10,204 nt of DNA from an uncultured Oscillospiraceae bacterium (GTDB taxonomy: Bacteria > Bacillota_A > Clostridia > Oscillospirales > Oscillospiraceae). The notes beneath the pieces are model-generated. The model saw only the letters and a list, made by a program, of their open reading frames with translations, ran no database searches and was not told where the DNA came from. A program made the position numbers and the translations under genes. Positions 1 through 6,389 of the stretch are shown piece after piece (within the stretch, counting starts at the first letter, position 1; every line of letters begins with the position of its first letter). Location of the stretch: assembly GCA_944385265.1 (NCBI GenBank), contig CALWWO010000164.1, positions 1 to 10,204 on the forward strand, given 5' to 3'.

Positions 1-1167
1 ATAGAGATACCGCGTTCAGCGGCGGCGGATGTGCCGGAGGATTACATACGTAAGCAGACGCTTGTAAACAGTGAGCGTTTTATAACGCAGGAGCTCAAAG
101 ATCTGGAAGCAGAGCTTCTTACAGCGAGAGACAGGCTTGAAAAGCTTGAACAGAAGCTGTTTGTAGAGCTGCGCGGAAAGGTAGCCGGCGAAGTCGTCAG
201 AATACAGAAGACGGCGGGGCTCGTCGCGGAGCTCGATGTGCTGTGCTCGCTTGCCGAGGTCGCGGCGGCGAATAATTACTGCATGCCGGAGATAGATCTG
301 TCCCTCATAATAAATATAAAAGATGGGAGACATCCTGTCGTCGAGCAGATGCAGAAGGATATACTTTTTGTCCCGAACGACGTAAGTCTTGACGGGGACG
401 AGTGCCGCGCGGCGATAATAACGGGTCCGAACATGGCGGGGAAATCGACGTATATGAGGCAGATCGCACTTATCGTGCTTATGGCGCAGATAGGCAGCTT
501 TGTACCGGCGAAAATAGCGCATATGGGCATAGTGGACCGCGTATTTACAAGAATAGGCGCGTCGGACGATCTTGCAGCCGGCAAGTCTACGTTCATGGTG
601 GAGATGACGGAGGTCGCCGAGATACTCAAAAACGCGACGAACCGCAGTCTGCTGATTTTGGACGAGATAGGCAGAGGCACGTCGACGTACGATGGCATGT
701 CGATAGCGCGGGCGGTGCTGGAATACTGTGCGGATAAGAAAAAGCTCGGGGCAAAAACGCTGTTTGCGACGCATTATCACGAGCTTACCGCGCTTGAAGG
801 GCAGATGCAGGGCGTCAAAAATTTCAATATCTCCGCAAAAAAGCGCGGAAAAGATCTGATCTTCCTTCGCAAGATCGTGCCCGGCGGCGCGGACGAGAGC
901 TATGGTATCGAGGTCGCGGGTCTTGCAGGCGTGCCTGAGCCTGTCATAAAAAGGGCGAAGGAGGTACTCGCGCTGCTTGAGGATGAGGTAAAGCGCCCGT
1001 CGGATAAAAAAAGCGCCGATACTGCCGGCGGAGATGGGCAGATGTCGGTCATGGACATATCGGTTTCAGAGATAGCCGAGGAGATAAGAAACGTGTCGGT
1101 CGAGACGATGACGCCGATAGAAGCGCTTAACTTTGTTTATTCATTGAAAAAGAAGGTCGAGCAATGA
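1..1167 (+). CDS. mutS: DNA mismatch repair protein MutS, 3' part (388 C-terminal residues)
   Basis: The open frame runs in from the left edge, so the start codon and roughly the first half of the protein lie outside the window. MutS recognises mismatched bases and uses ATP to recruit the rest of the repair machinery. The fragment opens in the core/clamp region with the family phrase VPEDYIRKQTLVNSERF, followed by a helical clamp stretch. The ATPase domain has a Walker A motif GPNMAGKST (bases about 424-450), a Walker B motif LLILDEIGRGTST (about 649-687) and the switch histidine segment ATHYHELT (about 766-789). The C-terminal tail ending in SLKKKVEQ is of normal type. The stop TGA overlaps the ATG of the next gene, which suggests coupled translation. 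mutL, a frequent neighbour of mutS in Bacillota, does not follow. The GTG at base 31 is an internal codon, not the start. Confidence 0.97.
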   Translation: MEIPRSAAADVPEDYIRKQTLVNSERFITQELKDLEAELLTARDRLEKLEQKLFVELRGKVAGEVVRIQKTAGLVAELDVLCSLAEVAAANNYCMPEIDLSLIINIKDGRHPVVEQMQKDILFVPNDVSLDGDECRAAIITGPNMAGKSTYMRQIALIVLMAQIGSFVPAKIAHMGIVDRVFTRIGASDDLAAGKSTFMVEMTEVAEILKNATNRSLLILDEIGRGTSTYDGMSIARAVLEYCADKKKLGAKTLFATHYHELTALEGQMQGVKNFNISAKKRGKDLIFLRKIVPGGADESYGIEVAGLAGVPEPVIKRAKEVLALLEDEVKRPSDKKSADTAGGDGQMSVMDISVSEIAEEIRNVSVETMTPIEALNFVYSLKKKVEQ

Positions 1168-1880
1168 AAAAAAGAGCATTTTCGCTGCCTATGAATAAAA
1201 GCGAAAAAATATTCGGATGGATATACACCGCGATACATATTTTCCTTTTGCCGTACGGCGTTGCGCTGCTGTACGCCGCGCTGGGGAATATGGGGATCGT
1301 AATAGCCGAGAAATATATAAATCTTATATATTATGGTATAGGTTTCGTAGTGCTGTTCATCTTCATGCATCACTATATAAAATCGAGCTTTTACGATCTG
1401 TGCGAAAATAAAATGAACACGCTCCGCGCCGTCGGATACGGATATCTTTTATATTACGCACTGTCGTACGGCGTCACGATAATAATTTTGCTTATAACGG
1501 GCGAGACGTCAAATCCGAATAACGACGCGGTTATAGAGGAGTTTCTCGCAAATAAGAACATCATGATGGCAGTCGCCGCAATTATTGCGCCGATAGTTGA
1601 GGAAATACTGTTCCGCGGCGCGATATTCGGCACGATAAGAAAAAACAACCGGGTCGCCGCGTACATCGTCTCTGTAGCGCTGTTTGCTTTTTATCACCTG
1701 TGGTCGTATTTCGTGTACGACTATAATCCCGGGCTGTTTTTAGATTTGCTGCAATACGTCCCCGGCGGTATCGTGCTGGCATGGGCGTATGAGAAAGGAC
1801 GCAATCTGTGGGCGTCTATCCTGCTTCATATGATAATCAACTTTGTGGCTCTGTCGGTGAGCGTGACATTTTTGGGGTAG
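1164..1880 (+). CDS. CPBP family intramembrane glutamic endopeptidase (CAAX protease/bacteriocin-processing type)
   Basis: This 238-residue multi-pass membrane protein has the three signature motifs of the CPBP (Abi, Rce1-like) family: EEILFR (E146, E147, R151), FAFYH (F174, H178) and HMIIN (H222, N226). In this family these residues form the active site in the membrane core. Hydrophobic helices are visible near residues 18-42, 52-70, 91-112, 133-148, 163-181 and 215-235. Members process prenylated proteins or peptides, or act in bacteriocin self-immunity, but the substrate cannot be read from sequence. The ATG overlaps the mutS stop in ATGA, and an AGAAGGT Shine-Dalgarno at 1151-1157 lies 6 bases upstream inside mutS, so translation is probably coupled. 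A hairpin terminator follows at 1925-1945. There is no bacteriocin gene next door, so a housekeeping membrane role is as likely as immunity. Confidence 0.9.
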   Translation: MKKRAFSLPMNKSEKIFGWIYTAIHIFLLPYGVALLYAALGNMGIVIAEKYINLIYYGIGFVVLFIFMHHYIKSSFYDLCENKMNTLRAVGYGYLLYYALSYGVTIIILLITGETSNPNNDAVIEEFLANKNIMMAVAAIIAPIVEEILFRGAIFGTIRKNNRVAAYIVSVALFAFYHLWSYFVYDYNPGLFLDLLQYVPGGIVLAWAYEKGRNLWASILLHMIINFVALSVSVTFLG

Positions 1881-1924
1881 GAGGCATGTACGCCGGCAGG
1901 AGAACATATACGCGGGCAATATAT

Positions 1925-1945
1925 AAAGTTCTGCGGAACTTTTTT
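1925..1945 (+). terminator. Rho-independent terminator after mutS-CPBP
   Basis: A 7-base-pair stem (AAAGTTC/GAACTTT) with loop TGCG runs straight into a run of six T. It lies 45 bases after the CPBP stop and separates that unit from the small gene starting at 1993. Confidence 0.75.
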
Positions 1946-1992
1946 ACATCACACAGCGTCATATCGTAAAAAGGCGAAAAGGGCGTGTGCGT

Positions 1993-2418
1993 ATGAAAAG
2001 TTCGCATATAAAAAGGACTGTGCTGTGCGTTTTGCTGGCTGCTCTCATAATATCGGCAGCGATCTTTGCCGCGTTCACGATGGCGGAGAGATCTACGATG
2101 ACCGGCAGGGGAGCACTGTCCGGCGGCGCGGCGCTCTCGCCGATGGAGGGGTATTATCTTAAAACCACCGGCGGCGATATGATAGTGTGTAAGGACGGAC
2201 CGTGCGTTATGAGAAACGAGAGCGGAAACGACGGCGTGTTTGACGGGCTCCGAAACGGCGACCGGATAGAAGTGACGTACGAGTATGTGCTTGAGACGTA
2301 TCCCGGAAAAATGCCGGTATATAGCTGCAAGCTTTTAGAACGCGGCAGCATCGAGGACATACCGGAGGATGTGCTGGAGAATTTAAGCGAACTCGGCTGG
2401 TATGAGGAAAATGAGTAA
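1993..2418 (+). CDS. Small exported or membrane-anchored protein of unknown function
   Basis: A 141-residue protein not recognised with confidence. From the ATG at 1993 it starts MKSSHIKRTVLCVLL and continues into a hydrophobic stretch to about residue 28, giving a basic N-terminus plus a signal peptide or single membrane anchor. No lipobox cysteine is visible. The remaining ~110 residues look like a small beta-rich domain with the phrase NGDRIEVTYEYVLETYPGKM and an acidic C-terminus. The GDxxxVTY...ETYPG pattern recalls small extracytoplasmic OB-like proteins (DUF3221-like), but this is a weak resemblance. I chose the ATG over the in-frame GTG at 1987 because the AAAAGGG Shine-Dalgarno sits 9 bases before the ATG and only 3 before the GTG. 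A terminator precedes it, so it should have its own promoter, but no convincing one is visible. Its TAA stop abuts a strong terminator. Confidence 0.7.
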   Translation: MKSSHIKRTVLCVLLAALIISAAIFAAFTMAERSTMTGRGALSGGAALSPMEGYYLKTTGGDMIVCKDGPCVMRNESGNDGVFDGLRNGDRIEVTYEYVLETYPGKMPVYSCKLLERGSIEDIPEDVLENLSELGWYEENE

Positions 2419-2450
2419 AAAACAGGAGTACCGTGTAGTACTCCTGTTTT
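2419..2450. terminator. Bidirectional rho-independent terminator between convergent genes
   Basis: A perfect 13-base-pair stem, AAAACAGGAGTAC/GTACTCCTGTTTT, encloses the 6-base loop CGTGTA. Read on the plus strand it ends in TTTT, and on the minus strand in six T. It begins right after the stop of the small gene at 1993-2418. It can also stop transcription from the ceramidase-like gene arriving from the right. The 150 bases between it and that gene's stop (2451-2601) contain no gene I can support. Confidence 0.92.
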
Positions 2451-2601
2451 GCTTATACTGCAGCCCATGCTACGGGCTGCAAAACGCCTTAAAACAGCGG
2501 ATACGCTTCCAAAAGCTGTTAAACAGCCGCGTCTACATGAGACGACGCCGACACATAAAGCCGTGCGCAGCAGCGCTTGCACGACATACGTAGAGCCGCA
2601 G

Positions 2602-3990
2602 TCACATGCCGAGCTTCTCCTTAAGCTCCGAAAACGCAGACTCAAAGGCATTGTTCACCATTGCGCCGCTCCACGCCATGGTAGCGGCGGTCCCGTAACC
2701 GTTCCTCCACTCATTATCGCGGTCGGCGATATATCCCGAGTCGCCATAGCTCACTGTAACGATAGCCGTCGCCTCCGTCGGCATCATCTCCTTTATGATC
2801 TTGCCGAGCGTGCAGTAAGCCTCGCCGCTGAACGAGGCGAACGATACGCCGTTTAGCTTGAACAGACGGAAATGGAGGTCGATATCCTTGCCGAGCGGCA
2901 CCGGCTCCGGCTTATCGCCGACCTGTATCTGCCCGGAGAGGGGCGGCAGGTCTTTTTTGTGCACGGGCGACATATCGCCGTAAATTCCGAGCTGACGGTA
3001 AGGCACTCTGCCGGGGATGGTGCGCCATGTGTCGCCGCCTATAAAGTCGCACTCCTGCGTGTAATTGTCTATCTGCTTTGAGAGCTCAAGTATTTCAAGC
3101 CCCTGCGTCGCGGCAAGCGACTTCATCTGCTCGATATTGTCCTGCCAGTTGAAAACATGCTGGTAGTAATAGAGCTTGCCGTTTTCATCAACGTCCAGTA
3201 TCCTCCAGACAGAGCGCGTTATCGGATTTTGATCTCCGGCTGCCCCCTGCGCCCATATGACGGGGAAGCTGTCGCCGTTTAACCGCTCGACAAAGCGCGA
3301 TATCGTGCCGCCGAGGTCTATCCCCATTTTTGGATACGTGCCGTTGTATACGTTCCAGATCATGTAGTTGGAGTGGCATGCAAAGTTTACGAACATGCCG
3401 ATGATCTCACCCTCAAGATCGGTAAACTGAATAAGCAGCAGCTCGTGATCGGACGGACCATGGAAGTTGTTTGCCTGTATCGGACCAATCGGCGTTGCAA
3501 AATCGCGGCAGGCATTGATAAAGCTCTCGCCCTTTTTAAAGCCCATTTTCGCGGGCTTCATGTTGGCAATGGCCTCTCTCGCGCAGTCGACCACCTGCTC
3601 TACCCACCATTCGGAGTATCTTTTAAGAGGCTCCGCCACGGGAGCTTTTACGTCTCTCGCATTGTAATCGTCGTCTGAATCGAGCGCGGGGGTGATATGC
3701 TCGTGATTGTGCGTGGCGGCGAATACGGTGTTGTCTGGATCGACGCCGAACTCTTCTTTAAACCGTCTTGTTATAACGCCGCACAGCGGAGCTTTAACAA
3801 GGTCATATCCGACGAGCAGCGCCGTTTTCTCCCCGTCGGAAACGGCGATAACGCGTGCGTATCCGTGTTCATGTATTCCGTCGAACACGTTGCCCATCGG
3901 GCGCCCTTTTTCAAGCTCACTTATTTCAAGCAAAAGATCGATGTCCGGAGCGATGTCGCGCTTCGCCGCGCCTGCAAGTAATTTACCCAT
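2602..3990 (-). CDS. Neutral/alkaline non-lysosomal ceramidase-fold protein, catalytic serine not conserved
   Basis: This 462-residue protein has the N-terminal domain architecture of neutral ceramidases, zinc amidohydrolases that in characterised members cleave ceramide to sphingosine and fatty acid. Visible family landmarks are AATHNHEH (H94, H96), NFACHSN (H206), GEAYCTLG (E390) and YGDSGYI (Y420), which correspond to the zinc ligands. The motif usually written GDVSPN, which carries the nucleophilic serine, reads GDQNP here (252-256), so Asn255 stands where Ser is expected. There is no signal peptide (MGKLLAGAAKRDIAP), and the C-terminal domain of secreted ceramidases (usually 640 residues or more in total) is absent. 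It therefore looks cytoplasmic and may hydrolyse another amide or have a different chemistry. Start: ATG with AGGAGG at 3997-4002, 6 bases upstream. It is a single-gene unit with a strong promoter. Confidence 0.8.
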   Translation of the reverse strand: MGKLLAGAAKRDIAPDIDLLLEISELEKGRPMGNVFDGIHEHGYARVIAVSDGEKTALLVGYDLVKAPLCGVITRRFKEEFGVDPDNTVFAATHNHEHITPALDSDDDYNARDVKAPVAEPLKRYSEWWVEQVVDCAREAIANMKPAKMGFKKGESFINACRDFATPIGPIQANNFHGPSDHELLLIQFTDLEGEIIGMFVNFACHSNYMIWNVYNGTYPKMGIDLGGTISRFVERLNGDSFPVIWAQGAAGDQNPITRSVWRILDVDENGKLYYYQHVFNWQDNIEQMKSLAATQGLEILELSKQIDNYTQECDFIGGDTWRTIPGRVPYRQLGIYGDMSPVHKKDLPPLSGQIQVGDKPEPVPLGKDIDLHFRLFKLNGVSFASFSGEAYCTLGKIIKEMMPTEATAIVTVSYGDSGYIADRDNEWRNGYGTAATMAWSGAMVNNAFESAFSELKEKLGM

Positions 3991-4025
3991 AGTATACCTC
4001 CTGTAATTTAATAGTTGTTGTTTAC

Positions 4026-4054
4026 AGTATAAATTAAATTAAGCATGGTGTCAA
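4026..4054 (-). promoter_or_regulatory. Near-consensus SigA-type promoter for the ceramidase-like gene
   Basis: On the minus strand, TTGACA (4049-4054) is followed by exactly 17 bases and TATACT (4026-4031). The predicted transcript starts near 4019, leaving a leader of under 30 bases that holds the AGGAGG ribosome binding site at 3997-4002. The segment is very AT-rich (13 G/C of 60 at 4021-4080 by hand count). No operator palindrome is obvious. Confidence 0.85.
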
Positions 4055-4132
4055 AGCTTTTTAATATATGCGTAAAAAATTACTTGTATGCGCGTGATGG
4101 CGCGGACGTTTTAGCGTAATACATGCGAAAGT

Positions 4133-4340
4133 TTGCCCGGGCGTGCTCAGATACGTGAGGCGCGCAGGCTTTGCAGATCCAAGCCTTGCCGGCGCAGCGG
4201 AGCGTTCCGCAGCGGGCAAAGTATCGCCGCGCGGGATATGCCCCCGACTGAGCGCGCAACCTTCCAATTGAGCACGCCCCCCGACCGAGTGAGCAAAGCC
4301 GCGCGGTGGCAGAGGGGGCAAGGCGGTCTGTCCAAAACTA
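4133..4340. repeat. GC-rich non-coding block with nested and crossing repeats (candidate dispersed repeat or structured RNA)
   Basis: This block is about 67% G+C by hand count over 4141-4260, beside a 22% stretch. It contains a perfect 11-base inverted pair (GGGCGTGCTCA at 4139-4149; TGAGCACGCCC at 4269-4279). A 13-pair inverted repeat with one bulged A joins 4161-4174 and 4293-4305. There are local hairpins at 4166-4186 (AGGCTT/AAGCCT) and 4197-4210 (GCGGA/TCCGC). A direct repeat of 18 bases, 15 identical, occurs at 4242-4259 and 4279-4296 (CCCCGACTGAGCGCGCAA and CCCCGACCGAGTGAGCAA). Open frames crossing it are proline/arginine-rich without any recognisable domain and lack ribosome binding sites. 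It resembles the GC-rich dispersed intergenic repeats seen in several gut Clostridia genomes, but a structured RNA is also possible. Confidence 0.55.
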
Positions 4341-4341
4341 C

Positions 4342-4376
4342 AAAAGCGCGCGACTGTTAGACCGCCGCGCGCTTTT
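4342..4376 (-). terminator. Rho-independent terminator of noc
   Basis: An 11-base-pair stem (AAAAGCGCGCG/CGCGCGCTTTT) with a 13-base loop lies a few bases beyond the noc stop. On the minus strand the 3' arm ends in TTTT and continues into GTAGTTTTGG. The loop can also pair with 4322-4329 (see findings). Confidence 0.85.
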
Positions 4377-4382
4377 AAGATA

Positions 4383-5192
4383 TCAGGCGAGCTTAGGAAT
4401 TTTTATCGTAAGTATTATGTCGGTGTCCGTCTCATCCTTCCCGTATTCCGCTTTGATGCCGGACTGTTTCATCATCGTCATTCCGCGCGCTACAGTATTT
4501 AAAAACAGGCGGACGTCCTTCAGCACGTAAATAGGACGCGGAGAATCGTGTTTTTCTTCCTCATCCTCTCCGGATAACAGCTTTTCTATGTACTCCTCCG
4601 TTTTTGCGACGTTGAGCCCGTCGTTTATGATTTTTTCAAGCACCATGATACGGCTCTGATCATCGCCGAGACGCAGAAGGGCGCGCGCATGCCGTTCTGT
4701 AAGCCCCGCCTCACGGATAACATACAAAAGTTCGCCGCCGAGACGCAGTATCCTGAGTTTATTCGCTATGGCTGACTGTGATTTGCCGAGTCTTTTCGCC
4801 GCCTCCTCCTGACTGAGCCCAAACGTATTGATAAGCTGGTATATCCCCTCTGCCTCCTCGATGAAGTCGAGGTCGCGCCTGTGCAGATTTTCCACAAGCG
4901 CGATTACAGACGAATCGGACTTATCCACATCCAACACTATACACGGTACCCGAGAAAGCCCTGCCATTTTTGCGGCTCTCAGCCGCCGTTCGCCGGCGAT
5001 AAGCTCGTAATCGTGACCCTTTCTGCGTACTGTAAGCGGCTGGATAACGCCGTATTTTGCGATGCTTGCGGCGAGCTCTTTAAGCGATTCAGAGTCAAAA
5101 ATACGGCGCGGCTGAGTGGGATTTGGGGAAATACTGTCCGTTTTTATGTAAGCGATTCGGCTTGATTCATAAATACCAGTTTTGCGAAACAT
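4383..5192 (-). CDS. noc: Nucleoid occlusion protein Noc (ParB/Spo0J family)
   Basis: This 269-residue DNA-binding protein has the ParB architecture: a CTP-binding N-terminal domain (TQPRR 26-30, GERR 67-70, ENLHR 101-105), a central helix-turn-helix (about 126-150) and a C-terminal dimerisation segment ending LTIKIPKLA, as in Bacillus Noc. Noc binds sites across the chromosome, spreads, and blocks FtsZ ring assembly over the nucleoid. The call of Noc over ParB rests on the known specificity positions (Noc Q, K, K, R; ParB R, T, A, G). Here they are Q139, K145, R150 and R167, so three are Noc-type and one is a conservative K-to-R change. Start: the ATG at 5192 has AAGGAGA 8 bases upstream; an ATG at 5249 in frame has none. 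No parA is adjacent. Only about 11 residues precede the ParB fold, so the usual membrane-binding amphipathic helix is short or absent. Confidence 0.9.
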   Translation of the reverse strand: MFRKTGIYESSRIAYIKTDSISPNPTQPRRIFDSESLKELAASIAKYGVIQPLTVRRKGHDYELIAGERRLRAAKMAGLSRVPCIVLDVDKSDSSVIALVENLHRRDLDFIEEAEGIYQLINTFGLSQEEAAKRLGKSQSAIANKLRILRLGGELLYVIREAGLTERHARALLRLGDDQSRIMVLEKIINDGLNVAKTEEYIEKLLSGEDEEEKHDSPRPIYVLKDVRLFLNTVARGMTMMKQSGIKAEYGKDETDTDIILTIKIPKLA

Positions 5193-5237
5193 AGCTAAAT
5201 TCTCCTTTTCACAACAAAATATGGTTTTTATAGTGAA

Positions 5238-5243
5238 ATTATA
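5238..5243 (-). promoter_or_regulatory. Possible -10 element for noc
   Basis: On the minus strand a consensus TATAAT lies about 45 bases upstream of the noc ATG in an AT-rich stretch. No good -35 box is found 16-18 bases further upstream, so the promoter is either weak, activator-dependent or misplaced. Confidence 0.35.
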
Positions 5244-5327
5244 CGCCATATATTGTGCAAAAAAGGGCGAACGGTGTCATGCCGGAAATAAAATGCAAAA
5301 TCCGTCGGGAAATGATCGAGACCTTGC

Positions 5328-5384
5328 AAAACGGCAAAGCCCGGGATATTTTTAATCTCCCGGGCTTAAAATTTGCACGGAGCA
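5328..5384 (+). repeat. 57-base repeat, copy 1 (hairpin element upstream of the XRE gene)
   Basis: This copy matches 6323-6379 at 52 of 57 positions without gaps. It contains the hairpin AAGCCCGGGA/TCCCGGGCTT with a T-rich loop, followed by the shared tail AAATTTGC.CGGAGCA. Neither strand has a clear T run after the stem, so it is a poor terminator. It lies between the divergent starts of noc and the XRE gene, where a terminator would not normally be needed. Confidence 0.8.
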
Positions 5385-5427
5385 CATCGGCGCAACTGCC
5401 GGTTTCTAAAATTCAAAGACGGCTTGG

Positions 5428-5456
5428 TTGACCTTCGCGCGGATATGATATATGCT
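5428..5456 (+). promoter_or_regulatory. SigA-type promoter for the XRE-membrane gene
   Basis: TTGACC (5428-5433), then 17 bases, then TATGCT (5451-5456). It is 29 bases before the GTG start, giving a short leader with the ribosome binding site GGAGGAGG at 5471-5478. A second -10-like TATGAT overlaps at 5444-5449 but has no matching -35. Confidence 0.65.
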
Positions 5457-5485
5457 TTTATAGAAAAGCCGGAGGAGGTGGCACT

Positions 5486-6307
5486 GTGAGCTTGGGAGAG
5501 AACATTACACGGCTCCGAAAAGACAACAAAATGTCGCAAGGGGAGCTCGCCGATAAGCTTGGCGTATCGCGGCAGTCTGTCTCAAAATGGGAGACGGACG
5601 CCTCCGTTCCCGAGCTTTCAAAGCTTATAAAACTTGCGGAGACGTTTGGCATAACGCTCGACGAGCTTGTATCGGATGAGGAAGGACCCAAACCGGACCG
5701 GCGGATCGCCGATTCACAGGACGTGCCCTATGAGAAGCTTTTGGTGCGGCGGGGCTTGGGGTCGGCTCTTCTGATAATAGGGGTCACGGAGCTTATTCTC
5801 TTTACTGTGAGCGTGGGGTTGCCTCTTGCGCTTATCATATCTTTTCCGATCATAGCTTCCGGTATACTCTGTTATACGCCGTGCCGCCGCATAGTCTTAT
5901 GGTGTGCGTGGTCCGTATATTTAGCGGTCGATATTTTTATACGCTACGGATGCTTTATAAACTGGCGCATGGCGATCTATCCAGCGGCGTATCAGGCGGG
6001 AGAGACGGGCGCGGGTCTTATAATTGCGTGGGTGCAGCTTATCGGCATGATCGTGATGCCGGTTATTACGGCGATAGGCTATAGGGATAAAAAGAGCGAT
6101 TTGAATAAAAAGCAGAGCGCGCTGCTGCCTTTTCTGTGGGCGGTGTTCTTTGCGGCGCACATCGTGATATTTGCATTTATGGGCGAGACGATTCTCAGGC
6201 ACGGCATAAATACGACCGCAGTGTTTGCCATCGACTGGACGCTAACGGCGGCGCTTACGTATCTTTTTATTGTTATCGTGAGGAGCGTACGCAAAAATAC
6301 AAAATAA
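5486..6307 (+). CDS. XRE-family helix-turn-helix regulator with C-terminal membrane domain
   Basis: This 273-residue protein starts with a canonical Cro/C1-type helix-turn-helix (about residues 5-62; recognition region MSQGELADKL through SVSKWE). A charged linker (about 65-88) is followed by about six hydrophobic helices near 91-109, 111-129, 136-153, 176-198, 212-232 and 246-265. This layout is common in Bacillota: a membrane-tethered regulator that may sense membrane or envelope state and act on its own promoter. The ligand and targets are unknown. Start: GTG at 5486 with AGGAGG at 5473-5478, 7 bases upstream; the next in-frame starts would cut into the helix-turn-helix. It is transcribed alone, divergent from noc and convergent with the STM3941-like gene, and is flanked by the two 57-base repeats. 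Confidence 0.88.
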   Translation: MSLGENITRLRKDNKMSQGELADKLGVSRQSVSKWETDASVPELSKLIKLAETFGITLDELVSDEEGPKPDRRIADSQDVPYEKLLVRRGLGSALLIIGVTELILFTVSVGLPLALIISFPIIASGILCYTPCRRIVLWCAWSVYLAVDIFIRYGCFINWRMAIYPAAYQAGETGAGLIIAWVQLIGMIVMPVITAIGYRDKKSDLNKKQSALLPFLWAVFFAAHIVIFAFMGETILRHGINTTAVFAIDWTLTAALTYLFIVIVRSVRKNTK

Positions 6308-6310
6308 TGC

Positions 6311-6325
6311 TTTACACTGTGTAAA
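6311..6325. promoter_or_regulatory. 15-base palindrome, possible operator
   Basis: TTTACAC-T-GTGTAAA is a perfect palindrome with 7-base arms and a single central base, starting 4 bases after the XRE stop. It has the size and symmetry of a repressor operator, but there is no promoter beside it and no second copy was noticed in the window. Confidence 0.3.
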
Positions 6326-6379
6326 ACGGGAAAGCCCGGGAGATTTTTTATCTCCCGGGCTTGAAATTTGCGCGGAGCA
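6323..6379 (+). repeat. 57-base repeat, copy 2 (hairpin between convergent genes)
   Basis: This is the second copy of the element at 5328-5384. Its hairpin is better: 13 perfect pairs, AAGCCCGGGAGAT/ATCTCCCGGGCTT, with loop TTTTT. It lies between the convergent XRE and STM3941-like genes and could act as a weak bidirectional terminator, although only CTT follows the stem on the plus strand and CTTTCCC on the minus. The shared tail AAATTTGC.CGGAGCA extends beyond the hairpin, so more than the hairpin was duplicated. Confidence 0.8.
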
Positions 6380-6389
6380 AAAGAGAGCT

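Noticed and set aside
2460..2480. Hairpin GCAGCCC/GGGCTGC after the bidirectional terminator
   Set aside because: A good 7-pair stem, but no T run on either strand and no gene it clearly serves. The better terminator at 2419-2450 already covers both convergent genes.
2402..2856. Open frames 2402-2593 and 2449-2856 on the plus strand
   Set aside because: They start inside or at the terminator and run antisense into the ceramidase-like gene, with no homology signal.
4061..4360. Overlapping open frames on both strands of the GC-rich block
   Set aside because: Proline/arginine-rich translations with no domain or ribosome binding site, in a region dominated by repeats. Explained by high GC.
5306..5313. 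CGGGAAAT half of a Noc binding site (ATTTCCCGGGAAAT) upstream of noc, and CCCGGG cores in the two 57-base repeats
   Set aside because: Only a half-site matches at 5306-5313. The CCCGGG cores in the repeats are parts of hairpin stems with flanks that differ from the known site, so no Noc site is claimed.
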